Shown here piece after piece: positions 16,010 through 22,211 of a DNA stretch of 22,211 nt. The translations under genes were made by a program, and so were the position numbers. Source of the DNA: an uncultured Veillonella sp. Its GTDB lineage: Bacteria; Bacillota; Negativicutes; Veillonellales; Veillonellaceae. The first letter of the stretch is position 1. Each line of letters begins with the position of its first letter. The notes beneath the pieces are model-generated. The model was not told where the DNA came from, searched no databases, and was given only the letters and a program-made list of their open reading frames with translations. The DNA is taken from positions 1 to 22,211 of the forward strand of contig UQVF01000031.1 of the NCBI GenBank assembly GCA_900544365.1, written 5' to 3'.

Positions 16010-16526
16010 AGATTTGACAAAAATGGCGTTATTAGTGGCATTAGCTTGTGTAATGGCGCAATTATCAATTCCAAACCCTATGGGTGTGGGAATGATTTCT
16101 TTAATTACCATTGCCTTGTGTTTGATTGGCTTGTTGTTGCCACCAAAACAAGCATTTTTGACATTATTAGTCTATGTACTGTTAGGAGCAGTTGGATTAC
16201 CTGTATTTACTGGATTTACTGGTGGTATGGGTAAAATACTGGGTCCTACAGGCGGATTTATTTTGATTTGGCCTATTGCTTATACTGCGGTTAGTTGTTT
16301 AAAGGGGAATCATAAAAGTTTCCTTAGATATGCTGTAGTGGCTACGGTGGTGAGTATTGTGATTACCTATGTAGCGGCAGTGCCATACTTCATGTCTGTT
16401 GCGAATATCCCATTTACTGCTGATGGATTACAAAAAGCTTTGGCTATTTTGTTTTATCCATTTGTCATCGGTGATATTGTAAAAGCAATTCTATCTGCAT
16501 GGATTGCTACAAAAATTAAATTCTAA
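15996..16526 (+). CDS. bioY: BioY, substrate-binding subunit of biotin ECF transporter
   Basis: A 176-residue membrane protein with about six helices. The BioY core G-L-P-V-F-T-G-F-T-G-G-M-G followed by LGPTGGFILIWP (about 67-93) is clear. BioY is the S-component that binds biotin and works with the shared EcfT and EcfA subunits, which are not in this window. ATG 15996 overlaps the end of the upstream gene by 14 bases, with AGAGGAG (15982-15988) as ribosome binding site, so translation is coupled. A terminator follows. Control by a BirA-like operator upstream fits uptake being shut down when biotin is plentiful. Confidence 0.93.
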   Translation: MLKTRDLTKMALLVALACVMAQLSIPNPMGVGMISLITIALCLIGLLLPPKQAFLTLLVYVLLGAVGLPVFTGFTGGMGKILGPTGGFILIWPIAYTAVSCLKGNHKSFLRYAVVATVVSIVITYVAAVPYFMSVANIPFTADGLQKALAILFYPFVIGDIVKAILSAWIATKIKF

Positions 16527-16539
16527 TATGTTGGTTATG

Positions 16540-16578
16540 AAAAGCGATTAGATCCTATTGGATGTAGTCGCTTTTTTT
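16540..16578 (+). terminator. Terminator after bioY
   Basis: AAAAGCGA (16540-16547) pairs with TCGCTTTT (16568-16575). The stem continues inward with one mismatch (ATCC/GGAT) to a TATT loop, and the T-run reaches seven. A strong intrinsic terminator. Confidence 0.88.
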
Positions 16579-16778
16579 GTGTTAGGTATATTGTATTTAT
16601 AGCTAAGAGACATGAGAATACTATTGAAAGATGAAAGGCATGTCAACATATGTTCTATATCAATTAGTTATTTGCCAAAAGTCCTTTATCCATGCAACTT
16701 AGTGAATCATAATGTGTGATAGTTCTCCTAAATTATATGATTCTATGATTTTTTACAAGTTTAATATATCTAATTAGC
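16579..16778. other. Gene-free stretch before the nrdD promoter
   Basis: About 200 AT-rich bases between the bioY terminator and the nrdD control region. No open reading frame with a credible ribosome binding site, tRNA-like fold, strong hairpin or repeat was seen in it on either strand. Confidence 0.6.
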
Positions 16779-16826
16779 ATACATGATATAGTGGTTTAGA
16801 TTGAAATTAGCTACAAGATGTTGTAA
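16779..16826 (+). promoter_or_regulatory. Pair of NrdR-box-like sites upstream of nrdD
   Basis: ATACATGATATAGTGG (16779-16794) matches 12 of 16, and CTACAAGATGTTGTAA (16811-16826) 10 of 16, of the known NrdR box ACACWATATATWGTGT. The second contains the palindrome TTACAA-type TACAA-N4-TTGTA. The starts are 32 bases apart with a 16-base gap, the usual geometry for tandem NrdR boxes. The first covers the -10 box. NrdR is the universal repressor of ribonucleotide reductase genes, and nrdD lies downstream. Confidence 0.5.
16784..16792 (+). promoter_or_regulatory. Extended -10 promoter of nrdDG
   Basis: TGATATAGT (16784-16792) has the extended TG-n- element and a 5 of 6 -10 hexamer. No good -35 is seen at the right distance, which extended -10 promoters tolerate. 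The start would be near 16799, giving a leader of about 360 bases before nrdD. Confidence 0.45.
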
Positions 16827-17159
16827 ACTAAAGTCAAAGATACCCGAGTAGGGTAGTTTCTAGTGAAACATCTACCACTATACTAGATGATTAGACACAT
16901 GAGTAGGTTCTTGGAAACAATGGTTCTAGAACTTATCAAATGCCTAGACACTAAAGGTTAAGTAAGAATATTCTACAGGTGTAGACATACCATAGACAGG
17001 AGCAGAGAATGCTCTTTTTATATGTCTACATTTTAATTTAACTATGCAATGTAAATACAGTAAGAGGCTTTGTTATACATTGCGTATAGTTCATACTGAA
17101 TCGAATGTCCATCATGCTCATACTGGCATAGGTGACATGAGTCAATAGGAGGTTATACT
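16799..17159 (+). ncRNA. Long structured leader of nrdD (possible cis-regulatory RNA)
   Basis: Potential hairpins follow one another. TACCC/GGGTA is at 16841-16855, GTTTC/GAAAC at 16856-16869, ATCTA/TAGAT at 16870-16888 and a 9-bp stem at 16903-16911/16928-16936. A 10-bp perfect stem joins 16980-16989 to 17021-17030, enclosing a terminator-like hairpin. A 13-bp stem with a two-base bulge joins 17041-17053 to 17076-17090, and ATGTC/GACAT with inner ATGC/GCAT spans 17105-17138. Some pairings exclude each other, for example GTAGA at 16981-16985 with TCTAC at 16972 or at 17025. No known riboswitch consensus was recognised. It could be a leader, or include a separate small RNA. Confidence 0.4.
16999..17019 (+). 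terminator. Terminator-like hairpin inside the nrdD leader
   Basis: GAGCA (17000-17004) pairs with TGCTC (17010-17014) over a GAGAA loop, followed by TTTTT. The stem is short, so termination may be partial or conditional. It is nested inside the 10-bp stem 16980-16989/17021-17030, as expected for an attenuator or the 3' end of a small RNA. Confidence 0.4.
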
Positions 17160-19310
17160 ATGATACAGGTAATAAAACGGGATGGCAAAGAGGCTGTGTT
17201 TGATAAAGAAAAAATCATTGTGGCTATTGAAAAGGCTATGCATAGTAGTACTGGTGTGTATACGCCAGGATTGGCATTGCAAATAGCCAATGAAATCGAA
17301 GCGTATGCTGAAAAAATGGGGCGAAATATTACCATCTATGCCATTGAAGATCAAGTATATTATAAACTCCTCGAAAATAACAATCCTGCCACAGCTCGTG
17401 CCTATGAAAACTATAAAGCAGTACAAGCTTTCAAACGTGTGGAAAATACAACAGATAAAGATGTATTTGGTTTATTGAATAAATCAAATGTGGCAGTTCT
17501 TGATGAAAATTCCAATAAAGATGCATCCATTGTATCCACACAACGTGATTTAATTGCTGGAGAAGTGAGCAAAGACATTGCCCGTAGAAAATTAATTCCT
17601 ACAGATATCGTGCAAGCTCATGACAGCGGTGCTATCCATTTCCATGATATGGACTATATCATCCAGCCTATGTTTAATTGCTGTTTAGTGAATTTAGAAG
17701 ATATGTTGACGAATGGCACTGTTATCAATGGTAAACGCATTGACACACCTAAATCTTTTCAAGTGGCATGTACGGTAACAACACAGATCATTGCACAGGT
17801 TGCTTCGGGACAATATGGAGGGCAAAGTATTAATGGAATTGATCGCATTTTAGCGCCTTATGTACGAAAATCCTATGATAAATACTTAGAGTTAACTCTA
17901 CAAGAACAGGTCGAAGTGTATGGTATGGCTCCAGATGTAGCAAAAGCAGAAGAAATCGCTTGGCAACGGACAAAAAAAGAAGTAAAAGACGGAATTCAAA
18001 CCATACAGTACCAAATCAATACATTGATGACGACCAATGGACAGGCGCCATTTGTAACTTTGTTTATGCATTTTGATCCGAATAGCGAGCTAGCAAAAGA
18101 GGCAGCTTTAATTGATGAAGAAATTTTAAAACAGCGTATTCAAGGTATTAAAAATGAAGCTGATGTATACATTACCCCAGCTTTCCCTAAGTTAATTTAT
18201 GTTCTAGACGAACACAATGTACATCCTACTAGCGAATACTACTATTTAACAGAATTGGCAGCACAATGTACAGCAAAACGCATGTACCCAGACTATATTT
18301 CTGCGAAAAAAATGAAGGAAATCTATGAGGGTAATGTATTTGCTCCAATGGGTTGCCGTTCCTTCTTGTCTCCTTGGAAAAATGACAAGGGCGAGTATGT
18401 ATTCAATGGTCGATTTAATATGGGCGTAGTAAGCTTAAATTTACCGCAAATTGGGATTTTAGCACAAGGTAAGGCAGATGTGTTCTTTGAAATTCTTGAA
18501 AAACGTCTAGAACTAGCAGAAAAAGCCTTATTATTCCGCTATGATCTATTGAAAGATGTGACTAGTGATGTGTCACCGATTCATTGGCAATATGGAGCCA
18601 TTGCTCGTTTGCCTAAAGGGGCGCCCATTCGTCCTTTACTAGAAGGTGGATATGCGACGATTTCTTTGGGTTATATTGGATTATACGAAGCGACAAAGCT
18701 TATTGTAGGTGGATCAAATACATCCGATGAGGGTCATCGCTTTGCTAAAAAAGTGATGGAACGATTGCATAATGCTACGGAAGAATGGCGTAGCAAACAC
18801 AACATCGGATTTGCTTTATATGGTACGCCAGCCGAAAGTTTAACTAACCGATTCTCTTCCATTGATAGAACTCGTTTTGGCGAGATTCCGGATATTACTG
18901 ATAAAGGGTATTACACTAATAGTTATCATGTGAATGTACGTGAAGAAATCAATGTATTTGATAAATTTGCTTTTGAATCAGAGTTCCAACGTCTGTCTAC
19001 AGGTGGCTGCATTTCCTATGCGGAAATCCCTAATATGAACAATAATATTCCTGCTCTATTGACGATGATGCAGTATATTTACGATACTATTTCCTATGCA
19101 GAATTTAATACAAAATCTGACTATTGCCATGAATGTGGCTTTGATGGTGAGATTATCGTGAACGATCAAGTGCAATGGGAATGCCCACGATGCCACAATA
19201 CGAATCGTGATACGTTGACGGTAATTCGTAGAACTTGTGGTTATTTAGGGGAAAACTTTTGGAACGAAGGCCGTACAAAGGAAATTAAAGACCGAGTAAT
19301 GCACATTTAA
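17160..19310 (+). CDS. nrdD: NrdD, anaerobic (class III) ribonucleoside-triphosphate reductase
   Basis: A 716-residue glycyl-radical enzyme that reduces ribonucleoside triphosphates to deoxy forms without oxygen. The N-terminal ATP-cone starts IQVIKRDGKEAVFDKEKI (about 2-90) and gives dATP/ATP allosteric control. The glycyl-radical site is RRTCGYLG with G694, followed by the family tail N-E-G-R-T-K-E-I-K-D-R-V. Four cysteines at about 656, 659, 675 and 678 form the C-terminal zinc site. ATG 17160 follows AGGAGGTT. nrdG lies 26 bases downstream and activates this enzyme. Length and motifs are complete. Confidence 0.97.
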   Translation: MIQVIKRDGKEAVFDKEKIIVAIEKAMHSSTGVYTPGLALQIANEIEAYAEKMGRNITIYAIEDQVYYKLLENNNPATARAYENYKAVQAFKRVENTTDKDVFGLLNKSNVAVLDENSNKDASIVSTQRDLIAGEVSKDIARRKLIPTDIVQAHDSGAIHFHDMDYIIQPMFNCCLVNLEDMLTNGTVINGKRIDTPKSFQVACTVTTQIIAQVASGQYGGQSINGIDRILAPYVRKSYDKYLELTLQEQVEVYGMAPDVAKAEEIAWQRTKKEVKDGIQTIQYQINTLMTTNGQAPFVTLFMHFDPNSELAKEAALIDEEILKQRIQGIKNEADVYITPAFPKLIYVLDEHNVHPTSEYYYLTELAAQCTAKRMYPDYISAKKMKEIYEGNVFAPMGCRSFLSPWKNDKGEYVFNGRFNMGVVSLNLPQIGILAQGKADVFFEILEKRLELAEKALLFRYDLLKDVTSDVSPIHWQYGAIARLPKGAPIRPLLEGGYATISLGYIGLYEATKLIVGGSNTSDEGHRFAKKVMERLHNATEEWRSKHNIGFALYGTPAESLTNRFSSIDRTRFGEIPDITDKGYYTNSYHVNVREEINVFDKFAFESEFQRLSTGGCISYAEIPNMNNNIPALLTMMQYIYDTISYAEFNTKSDYCHECGFDGEIIVNDQVQWECPRCHNTNRDTLTVIRRTCGYLGENFWNEGRTKEIKDRVMHI

Positions 19311-19336
19311 TAGGATTATGAAAGAAGGTTGTACTT

Positions 19337-19834
19337 ATGCGCTATGGACAGCTTAGACAATATGATATTGCTAATGGTGAGGGCATTCGCACATCCTTAT
19401 TTGTCACCGGTTGTACTCATTGTTGCTACAATTGCTTTAATGAGGAATATCAAGACTTTTCTGCTGGTGAGGAGTGGGCTGAATCGGATACAGAGAAACT
19501 GCTTTCCTATGTATGTGCGCCTGCTTGCAGTGGATTGACTTTGTTAGGGGGAGAGCCCTTTCAAAATATAGAGGGTTTAGTGCCGTTGGTGGATAAAGTG
19601 TTAAAGGCGGCACCACAGAAACTAATTTGGGTCTATTCGGGATACACCTATGAAGAGATTATGACATGTCCTAATAAGCGCTCATTACTAGAGCGATGCC
19701 ATATTTTAGTAGATGGGAGATTTGTGGATGCTCTAAGAGATCCAGGGTTGGCATTTAGAGGGAGTAGTAATCAACGAATTATTGATATACAACAATCTCT
19801 ACAACGTGGAGAAGTGGTTTTGTATATGGAGTAA
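19337..19834 (+). CDS. nrdG: NrdG, anaerobic ribonucleotide reductase activating protein
   Basis: A 165-residue radical-SAM activase that generates the glycyl radical on NrdD. The [4Fe-4S] motif is C26-x3-C30-x2-C33 within TGCTHCCYNCFNEE; an extra cysteine, C29, sits inside it. TLLGGEPF is the SAM-binding GGE motif. ATG 19337 follows GAAAGAAGG, 26 bases after nrdD, so the two form an operon closed by the terminator at 19872. Length is normal for NrdG. Confidence 0.95.
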   Translation: MRYGQLRQYDIANGEGIRTSLFVTGCTHCCYNCFNEEYQDFSAGEEWAESDTEKLLSYVCAPACSGLTLLGGEPFQNIEGLVPLVDKVLKAAPQKLIWVYSGYTYEEIMTCPNKRSLLERCHILVDGRFVDALRDPGLAFRGSSNQRIIDIQQSLQRGEVVLYME

Positions 19835-19871
19835 TACACGTATGAGATAATGCGATATAAAGAATGAACTG

Positions 19872-19910
19872 AAAAGAGCTGTATAGCAATTGCCATACAG
19901 CTCTTTTTTT
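19872..19910. terminator. Terminator between nrdG and the convergent hexapeptide gene
   Basis: AAAAGAGCTGTAT (19872-19884) pairs perfectly with ATACAGCTCTTTT (19895-19907) over a 10-base loop, with seven T residues on the plus strand and four on the minus strand. It serves nrdDG strongly, and may also end the convergent minus-strand gene. Confidence 0.9.
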
Positions 19911-19928
19911 GTATTTGATTGTATGTAT

Positions 19929-20477
19929 TTACACGATAGTTTGGCTAAGGTCCCCTACTTCGCCGTCCGCATCTGGCAAGAATCCATATTCTTTTGTCCA
20001 CAATGTTTTGTATTTCACAGCTTGGTTGTGGATTTTTTCTATCATTTTTTCGTCTGTACGGATGACTTTGGCAGGGCTACCTACAACTAAGGAGTAGGGA
20101 GGAATTTCTGTGCCTTCTAGAACGAGAGCGCCTGCACCGATGATGGACCCACGACCGATATGACAACGGCTAAGCACGATAGCCCCCATGCCGACTAATA
20201 CATGGTCTTCTAAGGTAGAAGCATGGATGATGGCACTGTGTCCGATAGTGACAAAGTCGCCAAGGATACAAGCGTGGTCATCGTCTACATGGAGTACAGA
20301 ATTGTCTTGTACATTGGAGTAGCGACCGACTACGATTTTATTGACATCTCCTCGAGCAGATACATTTTGCCATACAGAGGCATATTCTTTTAGTTCGACA
20401 TCTCCTGCTAGTTCAGCACCTGGCATAGCGTGACTTTTTGGATCTAATTTTGGATACTTTCCTTTAAATGGTAGCAT
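19929..20477 (-). CDS. Gamma-carbonic-anhydrase-like hexapeptide-repeat protein
   Basis: A 182-residue left-handed beta-helix protein of the gamma-carbonic anhydrase/YrdA-CaiE-PaaY group. Hexapeptide repeats run from about 20 to 140. ASVWQNVSARGDVNKIVVG (33-51) is the family signature. H63 (VLHVD), H80 and H85 (IGHSAIIH) fit the three zinc ligands, and GSPAKVIR (133-140) ends the helix. ATG at 20477 is preceded by AGGAGGTT on the minus strand. Whether it hydrates carbon dioxide or acts on a CoA thioester cannot be told; the acidic loop of the Methanosarcina enzyme is not visible. It lies 188 bases behind fabK on the same strand and could share its transcript. Confidence 0.85.
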   Translation of the reverse strand: MLPFKGKYPKLDPKSHAMPGAELAGDVELKEYASVWQNVSARGDVNKIVVGRYSNVQDNSVLHVDDDHACILGDFVTIGHSAIIHASTLEDHVLVGMGAIVLSRCHIGRGSIIGAGALVLEGTEIPPYSLVVGSPAKVIRTDEKMIEKIHNQAVKYKTLWTKEYGFLPDADGEVGDLSQTIV

Positions 20478-20665
20478 AGTAACCTCCTAGATGTGCTATA
20501 TATGATTACGAAAAATTTGACGCATATTTTATTAACATAGTATAGTCCTAGAAATGATGTATACTAATTATGATACTAGTACCTCATGCTATAGGGTAGG
20601 CATGTATGACATATAATGAATTGTATTCATCTCTAAGGGATTATAAAATTATAGATATATTTAGA

Positions 20666-21604
20666 TTAGATAAAGCGTTGAGCCTGTTTGATAGCTTCTT
20701 TAGCTTCAGCCACAACGGACTCTACAATAGCTTTTGCAGGTTCCACTTGTGTTAAACGGTTCAAGCCTTGTCCAACTTGTACAACGCCATTTACAGTGTC
20801 TCCATCGACGGCGGCTTTTTTATTAGTACCAATAGCCATAGCAGTTAATTCACTTTTTGGGGCGCAACTGTATTCGGCCTCTAAATAACGAGTTGTGAAC
20901 TCACTTTTTAGACCACGTACACCGTGATTGAAAGTAAGGCCTGTCACTGTGGAGTCTGTATCAGTAGCATTGATAATAGCCTCTTTACAGTTTTGATGCA
21001 TTTTGCATTCTTCCGCTAAGATAAAGCGAGATCCCATTTGAACGCCAGCAGCTCCCATAGTAAGACCAGCAGCAAGTCCACGGCCATCAACGATACCGCC
21101 AGCGATGACCACAGGGATAGTTACTTCTGGTACAACGTTTTCTAGCAATGCCATCGTTGTTTGTGTACCAATGTGGCCACCAGCTTCTTGTCCCTCAATG
21201 ATGATAGCATCAGCTCCAGCAGCTGCTACGCGTTTAGCTAATTTTACATTTGGCACCACAGGGATGACTTTAATGCCTGCCGCATGTAATGGTTCGATGA
21301 AAGGAACTGGATTACCTGCACCTAATGTAACGAAAGCCGGTTTTTCTTCTACGATAACAGCTAAGATATCATCTAAGTTAGGCGCCATTAACATTAAGTT
21401 GACACCGAATGGTTTGTCAGTTAAGGATTTGCATTGACGGATTTCTTGGCGAACCCATTCTGTATCACGACCGCCTGTGGCGATGACTCCCGTAGCGCCT
21501 GCATTAGCCACAGCTGCTGCTAAGGTATGTTCTGATGTCCAAGCCATAGCACCTTGGATAATAGGGTATTGGATACCTAATAATTCTGTTAAGCTAGTTT
21601 TCAT
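20666..21604 (-). CDS. fabK: FabK-type enoyl-ACP reductase II (FMN-dependent)
   Basis: A 312-residue TIM-barrel flavoprotein of the nitronate monooxygenase/FabK family. The opening TELLGIQYPIIQGAMAW, then TDKPFGVNLML, GAGNP, VIPVVPNV, IIEGQEAGGHIG with H144 (the catalytic histidine position of pneumococcal FabK), VVIAGGIVDG and MGSRF follow the FabK pattern closely. It would reduce enoyl-ACP in the last step of fatty-acid elongation. FabK enzymes are known to be insensitive to triclosan. The start is ATG at 21604, preceded by AGGAGGT on the minus strand; an in-frame extension to 21679 has no ribosome binding site. The gene stands alone rather than in a fab cluster. A nitronate monooxygenase role is less likely but not excluded. 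Confidence 0.82.
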   Translation of the reverse strand: MKTSLTELLGIQYPIIQGAMAWTSEHTLAAAVANAGATGVIATGGRDTEWVRQEIRQCKSLTDKPFGVNLMLMAPNLDDILAVIVEEKPAFVTLGAGNPVPFIEPLHAAGIKVIPVVPNVKLAKRVAAAGADAIIIEGQEAGGHIGTQTTMALLENVVPEVTIPVVIAGGIVDGRGLAAGLTMGAAGVQMGSRFILAEECKMHQNCKEAIINATDTDSTVTGLTFNHGVRGLKSEFTTRYLEAEYSCAPKSELTAMAIGTNKKAAVDGDTVNGVVQVGQGLNRLTQVEPAKAIVESVVAEAKEAIKQAQRFI

Positions 21605-21667
21605 AATACCTCCTATATAGAGTAGCGATTCATCTATCAGAATCACTGGGACTTTCAACATGCTTTC

Positions 21668-21673
21668 ATTATA
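21668..21673 (-). promoter_or_regulatory. -10 element of the fabK promoter
   Basis: A perfect TATAAT lies on the minus strand, about 64 bases before the fabK start codon. No clear -35 is seen 16-18 bases upstream. It is divergent from the lemA promoter. Confidence 0.4.
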
Positions 21674-21724
21674 GCTCAATGGAATGAAAAAATATAGTTG
21701 CTATAAAAGATGATAAAAAGGATG

Positions 21725-21730
21725 TATAAT
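21725..21730 (+). promoter_or_regulatory. -10 element of the lemA promoter
   Basis: A perfect TATAAT sits 63 bases before lemA. The nearest -35-like hexamer, TTGCTA (21698-21703), is too far at 21 bases. The shared fabK-lemA intergenic region is 189 bases. Confidence 0.45.
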
Positions 21731-21793
21731 GTAAGTAAGCCCATCGTGGTTATGAGGTATATGCAATACAAGAAAATGTATAAAGGAGGACTT

Positions 21794-22211
21794 ATGAAAA
21801 AGTCGTGGTTAATCGGTTTAGGTATTGTGGGAGTCATTTTAATTTGGATATTCAGTTCCTATAATGGATTAGTACAAACAGAAGAACAAGTGAATGGACA
21901 ATGGGCGCAAGTGCAAACACAGTTGCAACGTCGTTCTGATTTGATTCCGAATTTAGTGAATACTGTGAAAGGCTATGCTACTCATGAAAAAGAAACCATC
22001 CAAGCCGTAGCTGATGCAAGAGCTAAATTAGGTGGTGCTAAAACAGTAGAGGAAACAGCGAAAGCCAATCAAGAATTGAGTAGTGCTTTGAGTCGTTTGT
22101 TAGTGGTAGTAGAAAATTATCCAAACTTAAAAGCAGATGCTAATTTCAGAGCTTTACAAGATGAATTAGCAGGTACAGAAAATCGTATTGCTGTGGCACG
22201 TAAAGATTATA
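21794..22211 (+). CDS. lemA: LemA family membrane protein (3' end cut by the window)
   Basis: The first 139 codons of a LemA-type protein. A short cytoplasmic start (M-K-K-S-W) leads to one membrane helix at about 5-22, then the family core: YNGLVQTEEQVNGQWAQV (24-41), LQRRSDLIPNLVNTVKGYA (44-62), and a helical bundle with SALSRLLVVVENYPNLKA. LemA proteins are about 180-190 residues, so roughly 45 are missing beyond the edge. ATG 21794 follows AAGGAGGA. The function of the family is poorly known; it often neighbours TPM-domain or HtpX-like membrane genes, which would lie outside the window. Confidence 0.93.
   Translation, partial: MKKSWLIGLGIVGVILIWIFSSYNGLVQTEEQVNGQWAQVQTQLQRRSDLIPNLVNTVKGYATHEKETIQAVADARAKLGGAKTVEETAKANQELSSALSRLLVVVENYPNLKADANFRALQDELAGTENRIAVARKDY

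Noticed and set aside
16841..16888. Purine-riboswitch-like GTTTCTA segment
   Set aside because: The conserved flanking sequences and three-way junction of purine riboswitches are absent; GTTTC simply pairs with GAAAC beside it.
16992..17014. AGACAGGAG resembling the B12 box of a cobalamin riboswitch
   Set aside because: The rest of the box and the other conserved cobalamin riboswitch blocks are missing, and the segment folds as a local hairpin.
19890..20097. Two short plus-strand frames after nrdG
   Set aside because: They lie antisense to the hexapeptide protein and past a strong terminator, with no ribosome binding site.
20539..20567. Promoter for the hexapeptide gene on the minus strand
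   Set aside because: TATACT is an acceptable -10, but the -35 matches only 3 of 6 positions. Read-through from fabK is equally possible, so it was not listed.
1..22211. CRISPR arrays, insertion sequences, prophage or toxin-antitoxin genes
   Set aside because: No repeat-spacer pattern, transposase or integrase motif, or attachment repeat was seen. The window is mostly conserved housekeeping genes.

Overview
The window looks like part of the chromosome of a diderm Firmicute of the Negativicutes, most likely Veillonella-like. Three things point there. The DNA is AT-rich with strong Gram-positive style ribosome binding sites. A Firmicute-like division and cell-wall (dcw) gene cluster sits next to a signal-peptide protein that looks like an outer-membrane beta-barrel. 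The MurE has a meso-diaminopimelate-type motif. The genus is an inference; no rRNA gene is present to fix it.

Layout. Positions 1-1600 hold a PLP-dependent class I/II aminotransferase closed by an intrinsic terminator. Positions 1600-13363 are a compact dcw operon on the plus strand: mraZ, rsmH, ftsL, murE, murF, mraY, murD, murG, murC, ddl, ftsQ. It starts from a good sigma-A-like promoter overlapped by GTGG repeats that look like MraZ boxes. ftsZ follows under its own promoter (13408-13436), with a small predicted outer-membrane protein 23 bases behind it and a terminator at 15186-15229. The cluster has no ftsI/spoVD, ftsW/spoVE, murB or ftsA in the usual slots.

Positions 15269-16578 form a two-gene operon. 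It encodes a MaoC-like hotdog protein with a substituted catalytic residue, followed by the biotin ECF transporter subunit bioY. A BirA-like operator overlaps the -35 box of a near-consensus promoter, so the hotdog protein is a candidate unrecognised member of the biotin regulon. Positions 16579-17159 are a 580-base gene-free stretch. Its second half has two NrdR-box-like palindromes 32 bases apart over an extended -10 promoter, then a leader of about 360 bases rich in potential hairpins, ahead of nrdD and nrdG (class III anaerobic ribonucleotide reductase and its activase). This fits an anaerobe.

The right end has a gamma-carbonic-anhydrase-like hexapeptide protein and a FabK-type enoyl-ACP reductase on the minus strand. 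A divergent lemA runs off the window edge.

Functionally the dcw genes supply the cytoplasmic and first membrane steps of peptidoglycan precursor synthesis (UDP-MurNAc to lipid II: murC, murD, murE, murF, ddl, mraY, murG) together with division proteins (ftsL, ftsQ, ftsZ). Polymerising enzymes and an FtsZ membrane tether must come from elsewhere. No tRNA, rRNA, CRISPR array, insertion sequence or phage gene was seen. The most unusual items are the structured nrdD leader, the hotdog-bioY operon and the outer-membrane protein behind ftsZ; none is proven to be a new system.
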